A stretch of 64,000 nt of DNA from Candidatus Woesearchaeota archaeon (GTDB taxonomy: Archaea > Nanobdellota > Nanobdellia > Woesearchaeales > JACPBO01). Each line of letters opens with the position of its first letter. Position 1 is the first letter of the stretch. The stretch lies in assembly GCA_030651135.1 (NCBI GenBank), contig JAUSCS010000006.1, positions 586,160-650,159 on the forward strand, written 5' to 3'. The notes below the pieces were generated by a model that was not told the DNA's origin, searched no databases, and saw nothing but the letters and a program-made list of their open reading frames with translations. Below are positions 40,564 to 49,371 of the stretch, piece after piece. Position numbers and translations under genes: made by a program.

Positions 40564-41154
40564 TTAAATCTTTTTCTCCACAACTTTCCCGTCTTCTTCT
40601 GCAAAAATCTGCGCCTGGAACTTGAAAACTTTCACATCAAGATTCCGCCACGCATCAGAGCTTAATCCTGCTTTCTGGCAGGTCATAGAAAGAGCCATCT
40701 CAGGATCAGCCTCGTACTCAGTAAACACCTGAGGCAATAACAATCCCCTATTATGAAAACCAGCCTGCGCAATCAAGCCGTCTTCTCCTATCTTCACATA
40801 CTTCAAATAATCATCAGCCTTCAGCACTTTTATCTGCTCCGGCTTTGTCAAAACACTGATTTCAATTGTAATGCTCTCAAACTCCTCTTTAGTCAATGAT
40901 GCAAATCTTGGGTCATGAAAAGCAGCGCTTTTGGCAGCTTCAACTATTGCCTCGTAAAGCGGCAGAACAGGCTCAGGATAGCCAATGCATCCCCTTAACT
41001 CGCCGTGCATATTCAGCGTTACAAACACTCCCTGTTTTTCAGAAAACTTCTTCTTTGTAATGTCGCTGATCTTAACATCTTCATTATAGAACTGAGAACG
41101 AATGCTTTTCCTTGCAAGCATTACTAATTTTTCACCATCTTTTAAGCTTAACAT
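40564..41154 (-). CDS. AMMECR1-domain protein
   Basis: A 196-residue AMMECR1 protein. The hallmark LRGCIGYPEP is at about residues 54-63, with SAAFHDPRFASLTKEEF downstream and GLLLPQVF later in the domain. The family is universal in archaea and present in humans; the biochemical role is unsettled. It follows Rpo11 by 13 nt in the same direction. Confidence 0.92.
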   Translation of the reverse strand: MLSLKDGEKLVMLARKSIRSQFYNEDVKISDITKKKFSEKQGVFVTLNMHGELRGCIGYPEPVLPLYEAIVEAAKSAAFHDPRFASLTKEEFESITIEISVLTKPEQIKVLKADDYLKYVKIGEDGLIAQAGFHNRGLLLPQVFTEYEADPEMALSMTCQKAGLSSDAWRNLDVKVFKFQAQIFAEEDGKVVEKKI

Positions 41155-41167
41155 GCTGGGCTTTATT

Positions 41168-41446
41168 TCACTTTAATTCTTTATCAACAGCATTCCTGAA
41201 TTTATCCGCTTCTTTCTTCAACCTTTTGGCAGCTTCCTCTAGTGCTTCCCTTGCAGTTTCTCTTCCTTCAGTCTCGACAATAAACTTCGGTTTTCCGACC
41301 ATAGGGTGCCTTATGTTATATCCTGCTATCTTCACGCTTTTATCATTCTGCAGCTCTTCCCTAAGGGCATTTGAAAGCGTATGGCCTTCTCCAGAAATCT
41401 CGATCATTAATTTGTTTTTATTCTCTTCAAGAACTTTTATTTCCAT
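41168..41446 (-). CDS. rpo11: RNA polymerase subunit Rpo11 (RpoL)
   Basis: A 92-residue Rpo11. EISGEGHTLSNALREEL and GYNIRHPMVGKPKFIVET are the subunit signature for dimerisation with Rpo3, which is also in this window. The length is typical. Confidence 0.95.
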   Translation of the reverse strand: MEIKVLEENKNKLMIEISGEGHTLSNALREELQNDKSVKIAGYNIRHPMVGKPKFIVETEGRETAREALEEAAKRLKKEADKFRNAVDKELK

Positions 41447-41495
41447 GATTTCACCATATAAAAAGAATTGCCATTTGTTTAAATAGTTAACTGTT

Positions 41496-42140
41496 TTAGA
41501 TTTTTTGCTTTTCCAGCCTGAACAAGCTCACTTTTACCCTGTAGATCCTCTTTTCATGCATTTTCATGGTAGCTTTCAGTGGCATCTCGAAATCAAGCAC
41601 ATTCGTAACCCTGAAGCCATGATCCCTTGCAAGGGCATCTACAAAGCCTTTGCTCTCACTTTTATGCAAAGAATATACAACAGGAGCCAATTCCATAGCT
41701 TTCTCCAAAAAAACCCTGTCTGCATGCCTCTCTTTTGTTCCAAAAGGCGGGTTTTCAAACACCACATCCACTCTATCATTAAAATCCGCAATATCCTGGC
41801 GCAAAAAGACCGCTCTGCCACTCAGCGAACTCTCACTTTTAGCCATTTTTGCCGCATTTTTAAGGTTTTTTTGAGCAATTCCCACACTTTCAGCATCAGA
41901 GTCCACAAAATACACCTTTTTGGCCCCCAGCAGCAAGGCGCCAATGCCCAAAATACCTGTTCCACAGCCCAGATCAACACTCACTTTCTGCTTTAAATCC
42001 CCTTTCATAGCTGAAAACCACAGGAATTCAGCTGCAACCTCGCTGTCTGTGGCATACTGTTCAACCATCACTTTCGGCTGTTTAAAGCCCTCAAGCTTGG
42101 AAAGCACTATTGCCAGCCCTGATTTCGATCTTACTTCCAT
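41496..42140 (-). CDS. METTL5-like N6-adenine RNA methyltransferase
   Basis: A 214-residue Rossmann methyltransferase. The SAM-binding loop is VDLGCGTGILGIG at about residue 58 and the catalytic NPPFG is at about 130. The N-terminal KPKVMVEQYATDSEVAAEFLW is typical of archaeal COG2263/METTL5-like enzymes that modify rRNA. Upstream is the phased TCCCA repeat tract. Confidence 0.87.
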   Translation of the reverse strand: MEVRSKSGLAIVLSKLEGFKQPKVMVEQYATDSEVAAEFLWFSAMKGDLKQKVSVDLGCGTGILGIGALLLGAKKVYFVDSDAESVGIAQKNLKNAAKMAKSESSLSGRAVFLRQDIADFNDRVDVVFENPPFGTKERHADRVFLEKAMELAPVVYSLHKSESKGFVDALARDHGFRVTNVLDFEMPLKATMKMHEKRIYRVKVSLFRLEKQKI

Positions 42141-42266
42141 TTCAAAAACAATCAGCCAGCACTATTTAATCTTTTTTATTTTTTCAATCATCTGCTCTTC
42201 AGATTTTTAAAACAGCTCAAACAAAAATACCATAAAAAACATCTAAAAACTCATTATCAATCATAT

Positions 42267-42478
42267 TCCCAGGACAGTCCCAGTATATTCCCAGCATATT
42301 CCCAGATAGTCCCAGTTTTGACCACTTTATCGTCGAGAGATATTCCCAGCATATTCCCAGATAGTCCCAGAATAGTCCCAATATATTCCCAGTTCAGTCC
42401 CAGATAGTCCCAATTTTGGCCATTTTTAGTCGAGAAACATTCCCACACAATCCCAGATAGTCCCAACACATATTCCCA
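42267..42478. repeat. helically phased TCCCA array
   Basis: Sixteen TCCCA pentamers on one strand lie 10-11 bp apart (starts at 42267, 42278, 42289, 42300, 42310, then 42344, 42355, 42365, 42376, 42387, 42398, 42408, then 42441, 42451, 42461, 42474). The two gaps are about 33 bp and hold similar TTTTG-CCA-TTT-GTCGAGA sequence. The usual unit is ATATTCCCAG or ATAGTCCCAG. All sites face the same side of the helix. A minus-strand ORF over the tract is a by-product, because the unit length is not a multiple of three. Confidence 0.85.
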
Positions 42479-42527
42479 GAAAATAAGGCCTGGAATGAGA
42501 AAAATCCACTAAGAACAACTAAAACTT

Positions 42528-43106
42528 TTAAGCTTTGACACTAATCTTTGACAAGTACAATTTCTCCTTGCCATCCTTCATAAATCCAATTTCCCTGCCT
42601 CTCTCAACCTCTTCCAGAATCCTGTAAAACGAGCTCTTGCTGCACAGCTTTTGCTCATCAACAACAATCTCCCTCAACTGCAAAGCGCTCACTTTCTCAT
42701 ATTTCTGTATCAAAGAAACAATGACAGACTTGACATAATCCTTGGAATTCTTTGTGAGCTTTTTGACAACCTTTTCCTTGAAGCTCTGTTTATAGCCGCT
42801 ATGTGCAACTTCTTTTCTGACTTCCAACGAGGCTATTTTTTCGTCCAATTCCCTTATCTTGTCAATCAGCGCCTTTTGATTGTTATGCAGGCCATAATAT
42901 GCATCAATTATCTTGCCCTGCTCAACCTTTTGCTGCGTTATGGAGCTCCTCAAGTCATTTATCTCAAGATCATGCGCATTCCCTTTCTCATTCAGATGCC
43001 TTACCCATGCCCAGACATTGACCACATCGCGCTTTACGCTTAAAAAAGAATTCTTTACAGCCTCTTTTATGCTGTTATCCTCTTTTTTCCTGAAAAAATT
43101 GAACAT
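42528..43106 (-). CDS. coiled-coil protein with C-terminal winged-helix-like domain
   Basis: A 192-residue protein. A conserved N-terminus MFNFFRKKEDN leads to a coiled coil (about 40-100) with LRSSITQQKVEQGK heptads. The C-terminal domain (about 125-185: YVKSVIVSLIQKYEKVSALQLREIVVDEQ, CSKSSFYRILEEVE) resembles a helix-turn-helix. The start at 43106 follows a hairpin-embedded GGAGG. It could bind the dyad that overlaps its own promoter; that is inference. Confidence 0.65.
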   Translation of the reverse strand: MFNFFRKKEDNSIKEAVKNSFLSVKRDVVNVWAWVRHLNEKGNAHDLEINDLRSSITQQKVEQGKIIDAYYGLHNNQKALIDKIRELDEKIASLEVRKEVAHSGYKQSFKEKVVKKLTKNSKDYVKSVIVSLIQKYEKVSALQLREIVVDEQKLCSKSSFYRILEEVERGREIGFMKDGKEKLYLSKISVKA

Positions 43107-43160
43107 TTTAGACAAACCTCCAGTTTGGATAAATGGTTTGAAAATCTTGATTTTCAAAAC
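43103..43160 (-). promoter_or_regulatory. operator dyad and ribosome-site hairpin (copy 1)
   Basis: A perfect 10-bp dyad TTTGAAAATC-TT-GATTTTCAAA (43137-43158) sits just downstream of the minus-strand TATA region. Closer to the gene, CAAAC-TGGAG-GTTTG (43113-43127 on the complement) puts the GGAGG ribosome site in a hairpin loop, followed by TCTAAAATG. A second copy with compensating changes precedes the aNAC gene at 54789-54845. Confidence 0.7.
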
Positions 43161-43280
43161 ATTTTTATTTTATTGAGCATCGCAACTATATATATTTTTT
43201 GGAAAATTGCTTTTCCTTGTACTATCGAAAACTATTTAAATGACCGCCCTCCCATTTTTATGATTCGGGGGTGTTAGACA

Positions 43281-43847
43281 GTGTTTGAAAAGAGGGAATT
43301 ATTGTTAGATATGGACAAGAAGCTGAAAGCAGCTTTTAAGTCGATAAAAGAAGAGTTTGAAGATCACCTTGAATCCATAAACGACAACACAAACGAAATA
43401 CAGTCCAATTACGAGTACATCTGCAAGCTCGATTCTCGCATGGACAAGGTTGAAGAAAAGCTTGAAGAATTTGCTCTTTTCTTAAAACAATTAAGCAAGG
43501 AAAACAAGGAGATTTCCCAGAAAATAGAGTTCAAAATAACGCCTCTTACAGAAAAAGAGAAAGAAGTGTTCCTGGCGTTATATATATTGGAAGAAGCCAC
43601 TCCGGTAAGCTATAAGGCGCTTGCCCAAAAACTCGCAATTTCAGAAGCTTTAGTCCAAAATTACACCGGCAATCTGATCGAAAAAGGCATACCGATTATT
43701 AAGAAATACATGAACAATGAAACATTCCTTAAGCTGAATCTGGATTTCAGGCAGCTTCAGACAAAAGAAAACATTGTTGGCATAAACACAGAAATTTCAA
43801 AAATTATGGTAAAAACTATGGATAAAAATTCTGTTGAAAACATTTAA
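43281..43847 (+). CDS. coiled-coil HTH protein
   Basis: A 188-residue protein with an N-terminal coiled coil (about 8-75) and a helix-turn-helix (about 88-140: LTEKEKEVFLALYILEEATPVSYKALAQKLAISEALVQNYTGNLIEKG) of sigma-like / LuxR-like form. It probably regulates transcription. The start is GTG at 43281 with GGGGGTG upstream. It is divergent from the other coiled-coil gene. Confidence 0.65.
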   Translation: MFEKRELLLDMDKKLKAAFKSIKEEFEDHLESINDNTNEIQSNYEYICKLDSRMDKVEEKLEEFALFLKQLSKENKEISQKIEFKITPLTEKEKEVFLALYILEEATPVSYKALAQKLAISEALVQNYTGNLIEKGIPIIKKYMNNETFLKLNLDFRQLQTKENIVGINTEISKIMVKTMDKNSVENI

Positions 43848-43959
43848 GCAAAGATTAAACTTTCTATCGTATATAATATTTGAGCATTGATTAAAAGTTT
43901 TATTCATAAACATTCTTGAATCATTTTCCCTCATAAAAACACAATTCATTCAAGAGAAC

Positions 43960-44007
43960 TTCGCCTAATACTGATTAGGCGAAAAGCTTAAAAACTTGTA
44001 GTTTTTA
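43960..44007 (+). promoter_or_regulatory. two dyads before the second recombinase gene
   Basis: TTCGCCTAAT-ACTG-ATTAGGCGAA (43960-43983) and TAAAAACT-TGT-AGTTTTTA (43989-44007) are perfect inverted repeats ending 11 nt before the ATG. The first could be a recombinase-binding or dif-like site; the second overlaps the promoter. Confidence 0.6.
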
Positions 44008-44018
44008 TACATAAAATT

Positions 44019-44846
44019 ATGCAAAAAGAGGAACTAGTCAAGTACATTGAAAAATTGAAAACAGAGCTTAAGCTTAGAGCTTGCAGCCAAAGAACAATAC
44101 AGTCTTACATCTTTTTTATAAAACCATTTTTGGAATCAGTTGAGTCTGTGGAATCTATAAGCCTAGATCAGTGCAAGGCCTTCTTGGCAAACCTCATTGA
44201 CAAGTACAGCAATAAATCCAGATCCCTGGCAGTTTCAAGCCTAAGGTTCTTTTTCAAAAGGGTTGTGGAAAGGCCAGATATTTTTGTAAAACTAGAGATC
44301 CCTAAAAAAGAGAAAAAGTTGCCAACTGTTCTTTCAGTTTCTGAGATTAAGGCGCTCATTAATGCGGCGGATTTTGCTAAAACAAGGTTGATTATAAAAT
44401 TACTTTATTCTTCTGGCTTAAGGGTGAGTGAGCTTGTTAATCTGACTCCAAAAGATCTTGATTTTGAGCAGAGCATAGGGTGGGTTAGAAAAGGCAAGGG
44501 AAGCAAAGACAGAATGTTTAAAATAGCAGACTCTATATCCAAACAACTTAAAAAACATCTAAGCAAGAATTCAAATAACAAATATGTGTTTTCAGAAGAA
44601 AAGCCAATGTCCGCCAGAAATATACAGCTTTTAATAAAAAAGGCCGCCCAAAAGGCAAAAATAAACAAAAAGGTAACTCCTCATACGATGAGGCACAGTT
44701 TTGCCACACATCTGCTTGAAAGCGGAGAGAATCTGCTCGTTATACAGCAGCTCCTAGGTCATGAAAATCTTGAAACCACAAGGATCTACACACATATCAG
44801 CCAGGATCAAATCAAGAATGTTAAAAGCCCCTTAGACAGGTTATGA
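44019..44846 (+). CDS. xerA: XerA-like tyrosine recombinase
   Basis: A 275-residue recombinase with the full catalytic set: SSGLRVSEL, GKGSKDR, HTMRHSFATHLL, LLGHENLETTRIYTHI. It ends in VKSPLDRL. The size and lack of extra domains match archaeal XerA, which resolves chromosome dimers at dif. It is a relative, not a copy, of the recombinase at 30344 (shared catalytic core, different N-terminus). Confidence 0.88.
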   Translation: MQKEELVKYIEKLKTELKLRACSQRTIQSYIFFIKPFLESVESVESISLDQCKAFLANLIDKYSNKSRSLAVSSLRFFFKRVVERPDIFVKLEIPKKEKKLPTVLSVSEIKALINAADFAKTRLIIKLLYSSGLRVSELVNLTPKDLDFEQSIGWVRKGKGSKDRMFKIADSISKQLKKHLSKNSNNKYVFSEEKPMSARNIQLLIKKAAQKAKINKKVTPHTMRHSFATHLLESGENLLVIQQLLGHENLETTRIYTHISQDQIKNVKSPLDRL

Positions 44847-44853
44847 ATTTAAA

Positions 44854-45432
44854 TCAAAACTTCTTCCCATTTTTCAAACTTTTAATCAGCTCTTCAGAAA
44901 TAAAAATCTTCCCATTCAAAACAACATATCTATAAGGCAATATCACTTCTTCATTCCTGCCGGTTTTAATTTTTATGTTGTCCTTGAACTTTATTTTCTC
45001 AAGCGGAACGCCATCAATGATCAATTTTACAGCCAAAACAGCATTATCCGTGCTCATCTGCTTTTTTCCGATATTGAAAGATTCAAATTTTAATTTTTCA
45101 GTCAACAATCTTTTTGTTCTTTTTTCAGGAGGATAATTTCCAAGTATGCCGCCAAAAATAAAATAATCAAATTTTCTTGCGATTGCAGGCGTTAATGTTT
45201 TCTTTGAGTTTGGATCAAGAACGCACGTTTTATTTTTATTAAATTTAAAATCAAAAACACTTTCTTTACAGGCATTACCGAGCTTTTTTAATTTTAAAAG
45301 CTCTTTTTTATTTTTTATATTTGTAAATATTATGTTGCCTTTTCCAACAATCTTTGCTATATTCCCGTATTCAAGAAAACACCACTTATACAGCTTTTTT
45401 TCCAGATGCTCGATGACAAATTTAGGTTGCAT
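44854..45432 (-). CDS. SPOUT-type methyltransferase, DUF431/COG2428
   Basis: A 192-residue protein. The N-terminal FVIEHLEKKLYKWCFLEY is highly characteristic of the DUF431 family, whose yeast member Sfm1 methylates ribosomal protein uS3. FDYFIFGGILGNYPPEKRTKRLL is the SPOUT knot region. It is the last gene of the S13 operon here, overlapping nothing. The methylation target is inferred. Confidence 0.85.
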   Translation of the reverse strand: MQPKFVIEHLEKKLYKWCFLEYGNIAKIVGKGNIIFTNIKNKKELLKLKKLGNACKESVFDFKFNKNKTCVLDPNSKKTLTPAIARKFDYFIFGGILGNYPPEKRTKRLLTEKLKFESFNIGKKQMSTDNAVLAVKLIIDGVPLEKIKFKDNIKIKTGRNEEVILPYRYVVLNGKIFISEELIKSLKNGKKF

Positions 45433-45630
45433 TTAAAATTTCTTAAACGGCGCGATCTTATCGATAAGATCGATATGCCCCAAGAACAATGCTCTGCAGC
45501 AGTATCTCTCCAATCCAAGATCATCAAGAACTTTTTTTCTGCTTTCTCCTTTTGAAACTCGCTCCTGGAAAGATTCCCACAATTGGGCAACCGGCTTTCC
45601 GCAGCTGAAACATCTTATTGGAATAATCAT
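45433..45630 (-). CDS. rpo10: RNA polymerase subunit Rpo10 (RpoN)
   Basis: A 65-residue zinc-bundle subunit. MIIPIRCFSCGKPVAQLW carries the CxxC and RYCCRALFLGHIDLID the paired cysteines typical of Rpb10. It sits in the classical order L13-S9-Rpo10. Confidence 0.97.
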   Translation of the reverse strand: MIIPIRCFSCGKPVAQLWESFQERVSKGESRKKVLDDLGLERYCCRALFLGHIDLIDKIAPFKKF

Positions 45631-45636
45631 TTTACA

Positions 45637-46032
45637 TCACCTGTAGCTTTTTTGAACTTTTGCACGCGCTTTTCCGTGCCTGTTTGGCTTTCTCGTTTCC
45701 TTTCTCCTGATATCTGCAACAAGCAATTGCCTGTCATAATCCAAAAAATCTTTCTCAAGCAGCTTATTAAACTGCACTAATGCCCTTCCTATTGCCAGTC
45801 TTGCAGCTTCTGCCTGGCTTGTAATTCCGCCTCCGTTGACATTTACATTAATATCTACCTTTGAGGCTGTATCGCCCGCCAATATCAATGGCTCCATAAT
45901 TTTCATCCTTGAAATCTCTGGCTGAATTAGCTCGATGGAAACATTGTTGACCTTTATTTTGCCGCTTCCCTGCTTTAATGTAACCCTTGCAACAGCCCTT
46001 TTTCTCTTCCCAGAGCAATTTATTGCTTTCAT
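45637..46032 (-). CDS. ribosomal protein uS9
   Basis: A 131-residue S9 with SGKRKRAVARVTLKQGSG at the start, NGGGITSQAEAARLAIGRAL in the middle and the C-terminal KARAKVQKSYR tail that reaches the decoding site. The start at 46032 overlaps the end of uL13 by four bases. Confidence 0.96.
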   Translation of the reverse strand: MKAINCSGKRKRAVARVTLKQGSGKIKVNNVSIELIQPEISRMKIMEPLILAGDTASKVDINVNVNGGGITSQAEAARLAIGRALVQFNKLLEKDFLDYDRQLLVADIRRKETRKPNRHGKARAKVQKSYR

Positions 46033-46448
46033 ACCTTTCCTCCAAGGAATCTGCATATATCCTTGACTTTAACGCGCTTTAAAATTGATAATCTTTCCGC
46101 TTTGGCCTTTTCAACGCTCTCAAATTTCTTATTCTTCAGCTCTTCAGGAACTCCGATATAGCATTTTATCCTTCTGAAAGCAGCCAGACCGCGATGCTGA
46201 TGAGGAAGCATGCCTCTTATTGTTCTTTTTACAAATCGGTCAGGCATTCTATACAAAAAAGGGCCTGTTGTATGCGTTCCCATATCCCTCAATCTTTTGT
46301 AATTTGCAAAAATCATATGCTTATCCCCTGAAATGACAGCATTCTCGCAGTTCACTATTGTTACAGTATCGCCTAATAATGCTGCTTTAGCTACAATTGT
46401 AGCCATTCTTCCCAAAATCAAATTAGTTGCATCTATTAGCCTTTCCAT
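46029..46448 (-). CDS. ribosomal protein uL13
   Basis: A 139-residue L13. The N-terminal IDATNLILGRMATIVAKAALLGD and RTIRGMLPHQHRGLAAFRRIKCYIG match the archaeal family. It is coupled to uS9. Confidence 0.96.
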   Translation of the reverse strand: MERLIDATNLILGRMATIVAKAALLGDTVTIVNCENAVISGDKHMIFANYKRLRDMGTHTTGPFLYRMPDRFVKRTIRGMLPHQHRGLAAFRRIKCYIGVPEELKNKKFESVEKAKAERLSILKRVKVKDICRFLGGKV

Positions 46449-46449
46449 T

Positions 46450-46809
46450 TTATCCTATTATCCTCAAATCCTTTCCCTTGGGATTTTTTTCCATTATTTC
46501 ATTTATTGTGAAAAATTTGTTTTTTGAAGCCTTTATTTTTTCAATTGCAGACTCTGAAAACTGCCATGCAGCAATATTTACCTTGTGCATTAGATCCCCT
46601 GAGCCAAGCACTTTTCCGGGAACAATAACAGTTTCATTATCATTCGAATAAAGATCTATCTTTGATAAATTAACTATTCTTCTTTTTCTTGCAGAGCTTT
46701 CCAGCTCTTCAGCTATTCTGTGCCATATCTTGGCTTTTTCTTTATAGCTCATTCTCTTTAGCTCTTCTATGAGCTTTTTCAATATTTGGTTTGTCGGTCC
46801 TGTTTTCAT
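46450..46809 (-). CDS. ribosomal protein eL18
   Basis: A 119-residue L18e, including IWHRIAEELESSARKRRIVNLSKI and VIVPGKVLGSGDL. The ATG at 46809 is 15 nt after the end of tRNA-Leu, so the tRNA maturation cut could form the mRNA 5' end. Confidence 0.95.
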   Translation of the reverse strand: MKTGPTNQILKKLIEELKRMSYKEKAKIWHRIAEELESSARKRRIVNLSKIDLYSNDNETVIVPGKVLGSGDLMHKVNIAAWQFSESAIEKIKASKNKFFTINEIMEKNPKGKDLRIIG

Positions 46810-46824
46810 TTTCTTTATCTTTAA

Positions 46825-46908
46825 TGCGGGAGACGAGATTCGAACTCGCGTAAGCACTAAGCTACTAGGCCCTCAACCTAGCCCGTTTGGCCGCTCCGGC
46901 ACTCCCGC
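46825..46908 (-). tRNA. tRNA-Leu(GAG) inside the ribosomal operon
   Basis: Acceptor GCGGGAG pairs with CTCCCGC, and the anticodon arm is CTAGG-TTGAGGG-CCTAG. The long class II variable arm is TAGCTTAGTGCTTA, and the T-arm is CGAG-TTCGAAT-CTCG. No intron is seen. It sits 23 nt after Rpo3 and 15 nt before eL18. A tRNA-Leu at the head of the L18e-L13-S9 unit is known from haloarchaea, so the placement may be ancient. Confidence 0.95.
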
Positions 46909-46931
46909 AAATTTACTGAGCAATGCGAGAG

Positions 46932-47732
46932 TCACTTTGCTTTTTTGAGTGCCTCTGTGAAACCGTCAAGTTGATCATCGAAACTGTCCAAAGATTGCTC
47001 GACAATTTCTTTCGCGCTTAACTGTCCCCATGATTCAACATAAAAAATAAAATCATTGCTTTTCTCGATTTTTATTGCCCCTTTTGGCCTGCATATATCA
47101 ATGCACGCTTCGCACAAGTGGCATTTAATCAAATTGTCTTTGTTGATTGTCAATTTTCCGTCCTTTAGATCAAATATTTTTAATGGGCAGGCCTTAAAAA
47201 CTTCGTCCTTGTTTTCACAATCCTTGATGATTTCAACAACAGGCTTGTTCTTGTAATAAACCAGGCCAGGGCTCCATTTGATATGATCTTCTCCTGATCC
47301 CAGAACAGCTGTTGCTTCTAATTCCAGCTCCTGGCCCTTTGTTAATTTTACAATCGGAGTTTCAGGATAAACCGGGATAACTTTCGGGTCTTTTGACTTG
47401 ATGTCAGAGGCATAAACAACAGCAGGCCCTTTTGCCTTTAATGTAAGCTTTAACTGGCAGTGAGCGCATCCCTTGCCCTCGCATTTGCACTTGCTTGGCA
47501 ATGTGTATGACTTCAAATCTGTCTTCAGTGGAATCAATCCCAGGCGGTGCGCAACAATTTCATCATACAAAACAGACGAGTTCTTTCTGAATTCCACATC
47601 CTCAATTGCCATTGTCAGAACTTTGCTTATGGCATTTCTTCTGACTGCATTGACAATCGCAGCTGTTGAATCCTTGATAACAAATGAAAGTTTAAAATTC
47701 TTCTTGTCATTTTCCAATAGCCTTATTTCCAT
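46932..47732 (-). CDS. rpo3: RNA polymerase subunit Rpo3 (RpoD) with ferredoxin-like domain
   Basis: A 266-residue Rpo3. The N-terminus is the alpha-like dimerisation domain (AIVNAVRRNAISKVLTMAIEDV). A zinc loop (CKCEGKGCAHC) follows. Domain 3 includes CHLCEACIDICRPKGAIKIE at about residues 202-221, the cysteine pattern for one 4Fe-4S cluster, with ACPLKIFD upstream contributing to a ferredoxin fold. It dimerises with Rpo11. Confidence 0.96.
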   Translation of the reverse strand: MEIRLLENDKKNFKLSFVIKDSTAAIVNAVRRNAISKVLTMAIEDVEFRKNSSVLYDEIVAHRLGLIPLKTDLKSYTLPSKCKCEGKGCAHCQLKLTLKAKGPAVVYASDIKSKDPKVIPVYPETPIVKLTKGQELELEATAVLGSGEDHIKWSPGLVYYKNKPVVEIIKDCENKDEVFKACPLKIFDLKDGKLTINKDNLIKCHLCEACIDICRPKGAIKIEKSNDFIFYVESWGQLSAKEIVEQSLDSFDDQLDGFTEALKKAK

Positions 47733-48239
47733 TTAAACCCGCCTCCCTCTTTTTCCGCCTTTTTTCCTGCATCCATCATGCGGAATAGGCGTGACGTCTT
47801 CTATTATGCCGATTCTTAGGCCCATTCTTGACAATGCCCTTATGGCAGCTTGCGCTCCTGGCCCGGGATTTGTAGGGCCGTTATGCCCGCCAGGCGCTTT
47901 TATTTTAACATTTATTCCTGTGATTCCTTTTTCAAATGCAGTCTCAGCAGCCTTCTTTGCGGCAATCATTGCAGCAGTCGGCGAACTTTCCATTCTGTCT
48001 GACTTGACCACCTGGCCGCCAGATGTAAGCGCAATTGTTTCCGTGCCAGTTATATCTGTGATATGGATTATTGTATTGTTGTAACTGGAATAAATATGGG
48101 CAATTCCCCATCTAGTTTCTTCTCTGTAATGCCTTTCTTCCTCTCTGCCTTGTGATCGAGAAGGCGCTTTTGCATTCTCAGCATCATTTTGCGGCGCTTG
48201 AGAGCGTTTATCCTCAGAATCGCTTTGTGGTTTTGTCAT
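47733..48239 (-). CDS. ribosomal protein uS11
   Basis: A 168-residue S11. The core (about 45-168) shows [39 protein letters not shown] and [21 protein letters not shown]. The N-terminal 40 residues are a hydrophilic extension rich in S, E, Q and A. The start at 48239 is preceded by GGAAAGAAG. It overlaps the end of uS4 by 26 nt. Confidence 0.95.
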   Translation of the reverse strand: MTKPQSDSEDKRSQAPQNDAENAKAPSRSQGREEERHYREETRWGIAHIYSSYNNTIIHITDITGTETIALTSGGQVVKSDRMESSPTAAMIAAKKAAETAFEKGITGINVKIKAPGGHNGPTNPGPGAQAAIRALSRMGLRIGIIEDVTPIPHDGCRKKGGKRGRRV

Positions 48240-48837
48240 TTTTATTTCTTCTTTCCTGCCTTCCTCGGCCGCCCCATTTTCTTTCACTTACTCTTCCTTT
48301 ATGAACTTTTTTCTTTTTCCCTTCTGTTTTTGCCCTTTCAGCATGCTCCTCGCTGATTAAAGGGCTTTTTGTTGAAAATGAAATTTTGTCTTCTTCTTCC
48401 CTCAGCACAAGATAAGATGGCGCGCTTATTTTTTTATCTCCGACAATGATGTGGCCGTGCGTTATAAACTGCTTTGCCTGCCTCATGCTTTTTGCCAATG
48501 CCTTTTTATGCACGAAAGTCTGAAGCCTTCTGTCTAGTATGTTGTTCAATGTGAGCGCCAGAACATCTTCCAGCCTGGCATTTTGCGCTATTAGGCCCAG
48601 TAAATGAAGCCTTTTGAGCAGCAGGCTTTTTTCTTTCTCAGATTGTTCGCTTGGATTCCCTGATATTTTCTTGGCTTGTGTAGCGAAATTGCTTAAAACA
48701 GATGACATTTTATAAATTTCTTTCTTGTTCTTCAGCCCATATTCTCCAACAATCTTATTCTCTTCATCTATTCTTGCGCCCTGCCATGGATGGCGCGGCG
48801 GATGATATTTCTTTCTTTGTTTTTTAGGGTCTCCCAT
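48214..48837 (-). CDS. ribosomal protein uS4
   Basis: A 207-residue S4. [42 protein letters not shown] is the family core with the S4 RNA-binding fold, and [22 protein letters not shown] completes it. The extra 40-residue basic C-terminal tail is longer than usual and overlaps the uS11 start. Confidence 0.95.
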   Translation of the reverse strand: MGDPKKQRKKYHPPRHPWQGARIDEENKIVGEYGLKNKKEIYKMSSVLSNFATQAKKISGNPSEQSEKEKSLLLKRLHLLGLIAQNARLEDVLALTLNNILDRRLQTFVHKKALAKSMRQAKQFITHGHIIVGDKKISAPSYLVLREEEDKISFSTKSPLISEEHAERAKTEGKKKKVHKGRVSERKWGGRGRQERRNKNDKTTKRF

Positions 48838-48842
48838 TTTGC

Positions 48843-49331
48843 TTATACCTTTCCGGGCTTGGCACCCGATCTTTTAATGACGCCAAGCGTTCCCTTGCCC
48901 TTGCTTTTTGTTCTTCTGAAGTTTGATTTTGTTCTCTGTCCGCGCAAAGGCAATCCAGCAGTATGCCTTATTCCCCTTCTGCTCTTTATCTTCTTCAATA
49001 TTTTGATGTCATTGCCTTTTGCAAAGTCAAGATCAGCTGCAAATAAATGCATGTCGCTGCCAGTTTCATAGTCTTTTCTTCTGTTCAGCATCCATACAGG
49101 AATTTTGAATTTCAGGGGATCCCTGATCACAGTTTCCAATTTTAAAACATCCTCGTCAGAAAGATCTCCTGCTTTTTTTGTTTTTTCTACATTTGCCATC
49201 CTGCATATGGCATTGGAAAGCATGAAATTAACCCCTCTTATTTTTCTGATGGCCATGGCTATTGCCTTATTTCCGTCGAGATCAGTCTGCATGATTCTTA
49301 CAAGATACCTGAATTCGTGCTTTTCTTCCAT
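48843..49331 (-). CDS. ribosomal protein uS13
   Basis: A 162-residue S13, first gene of the operon: YLVRIMQTDLDGNKAIAMAIRKIRGV, then RGIRHTAGLPLRGQRTKSN near the end. The length matches archaea. A structured leader precedes it. Confidence 0.96.
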   Translation of the reverse strand: MEEKHEFRYLVRIMQTDLDGNKAIAMAIRKIRGVNFMLSNAICRMANVEKTKKAGDLSDEDVLKLETVIRDPLKFKIPVWMLNRRKDYETGSDMHLFAADLDFAKGNDIKILKKIKSRRGIRHTAGLPLRGQRTKSNFRRTKSKGKGTLGVIKRSGAKPGKV

Positions 49332-49371
49332 TTTGCATAAACCTTATGGCCGAGAATAATGTAAGCTAAAT

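Noticed and set aside
42257-42469. A 70-residue minus-strand ORF in the phased repeat
   Set aside because: The repeat unit is 10-11 nt and out of step with codons; the peptide is a by-product of the repeat and has no ribosome site.
42267-42478. A CRISPR array
   Set aside because: The units are about 11 bp with no unique spacers, and no cas genes are nearby.
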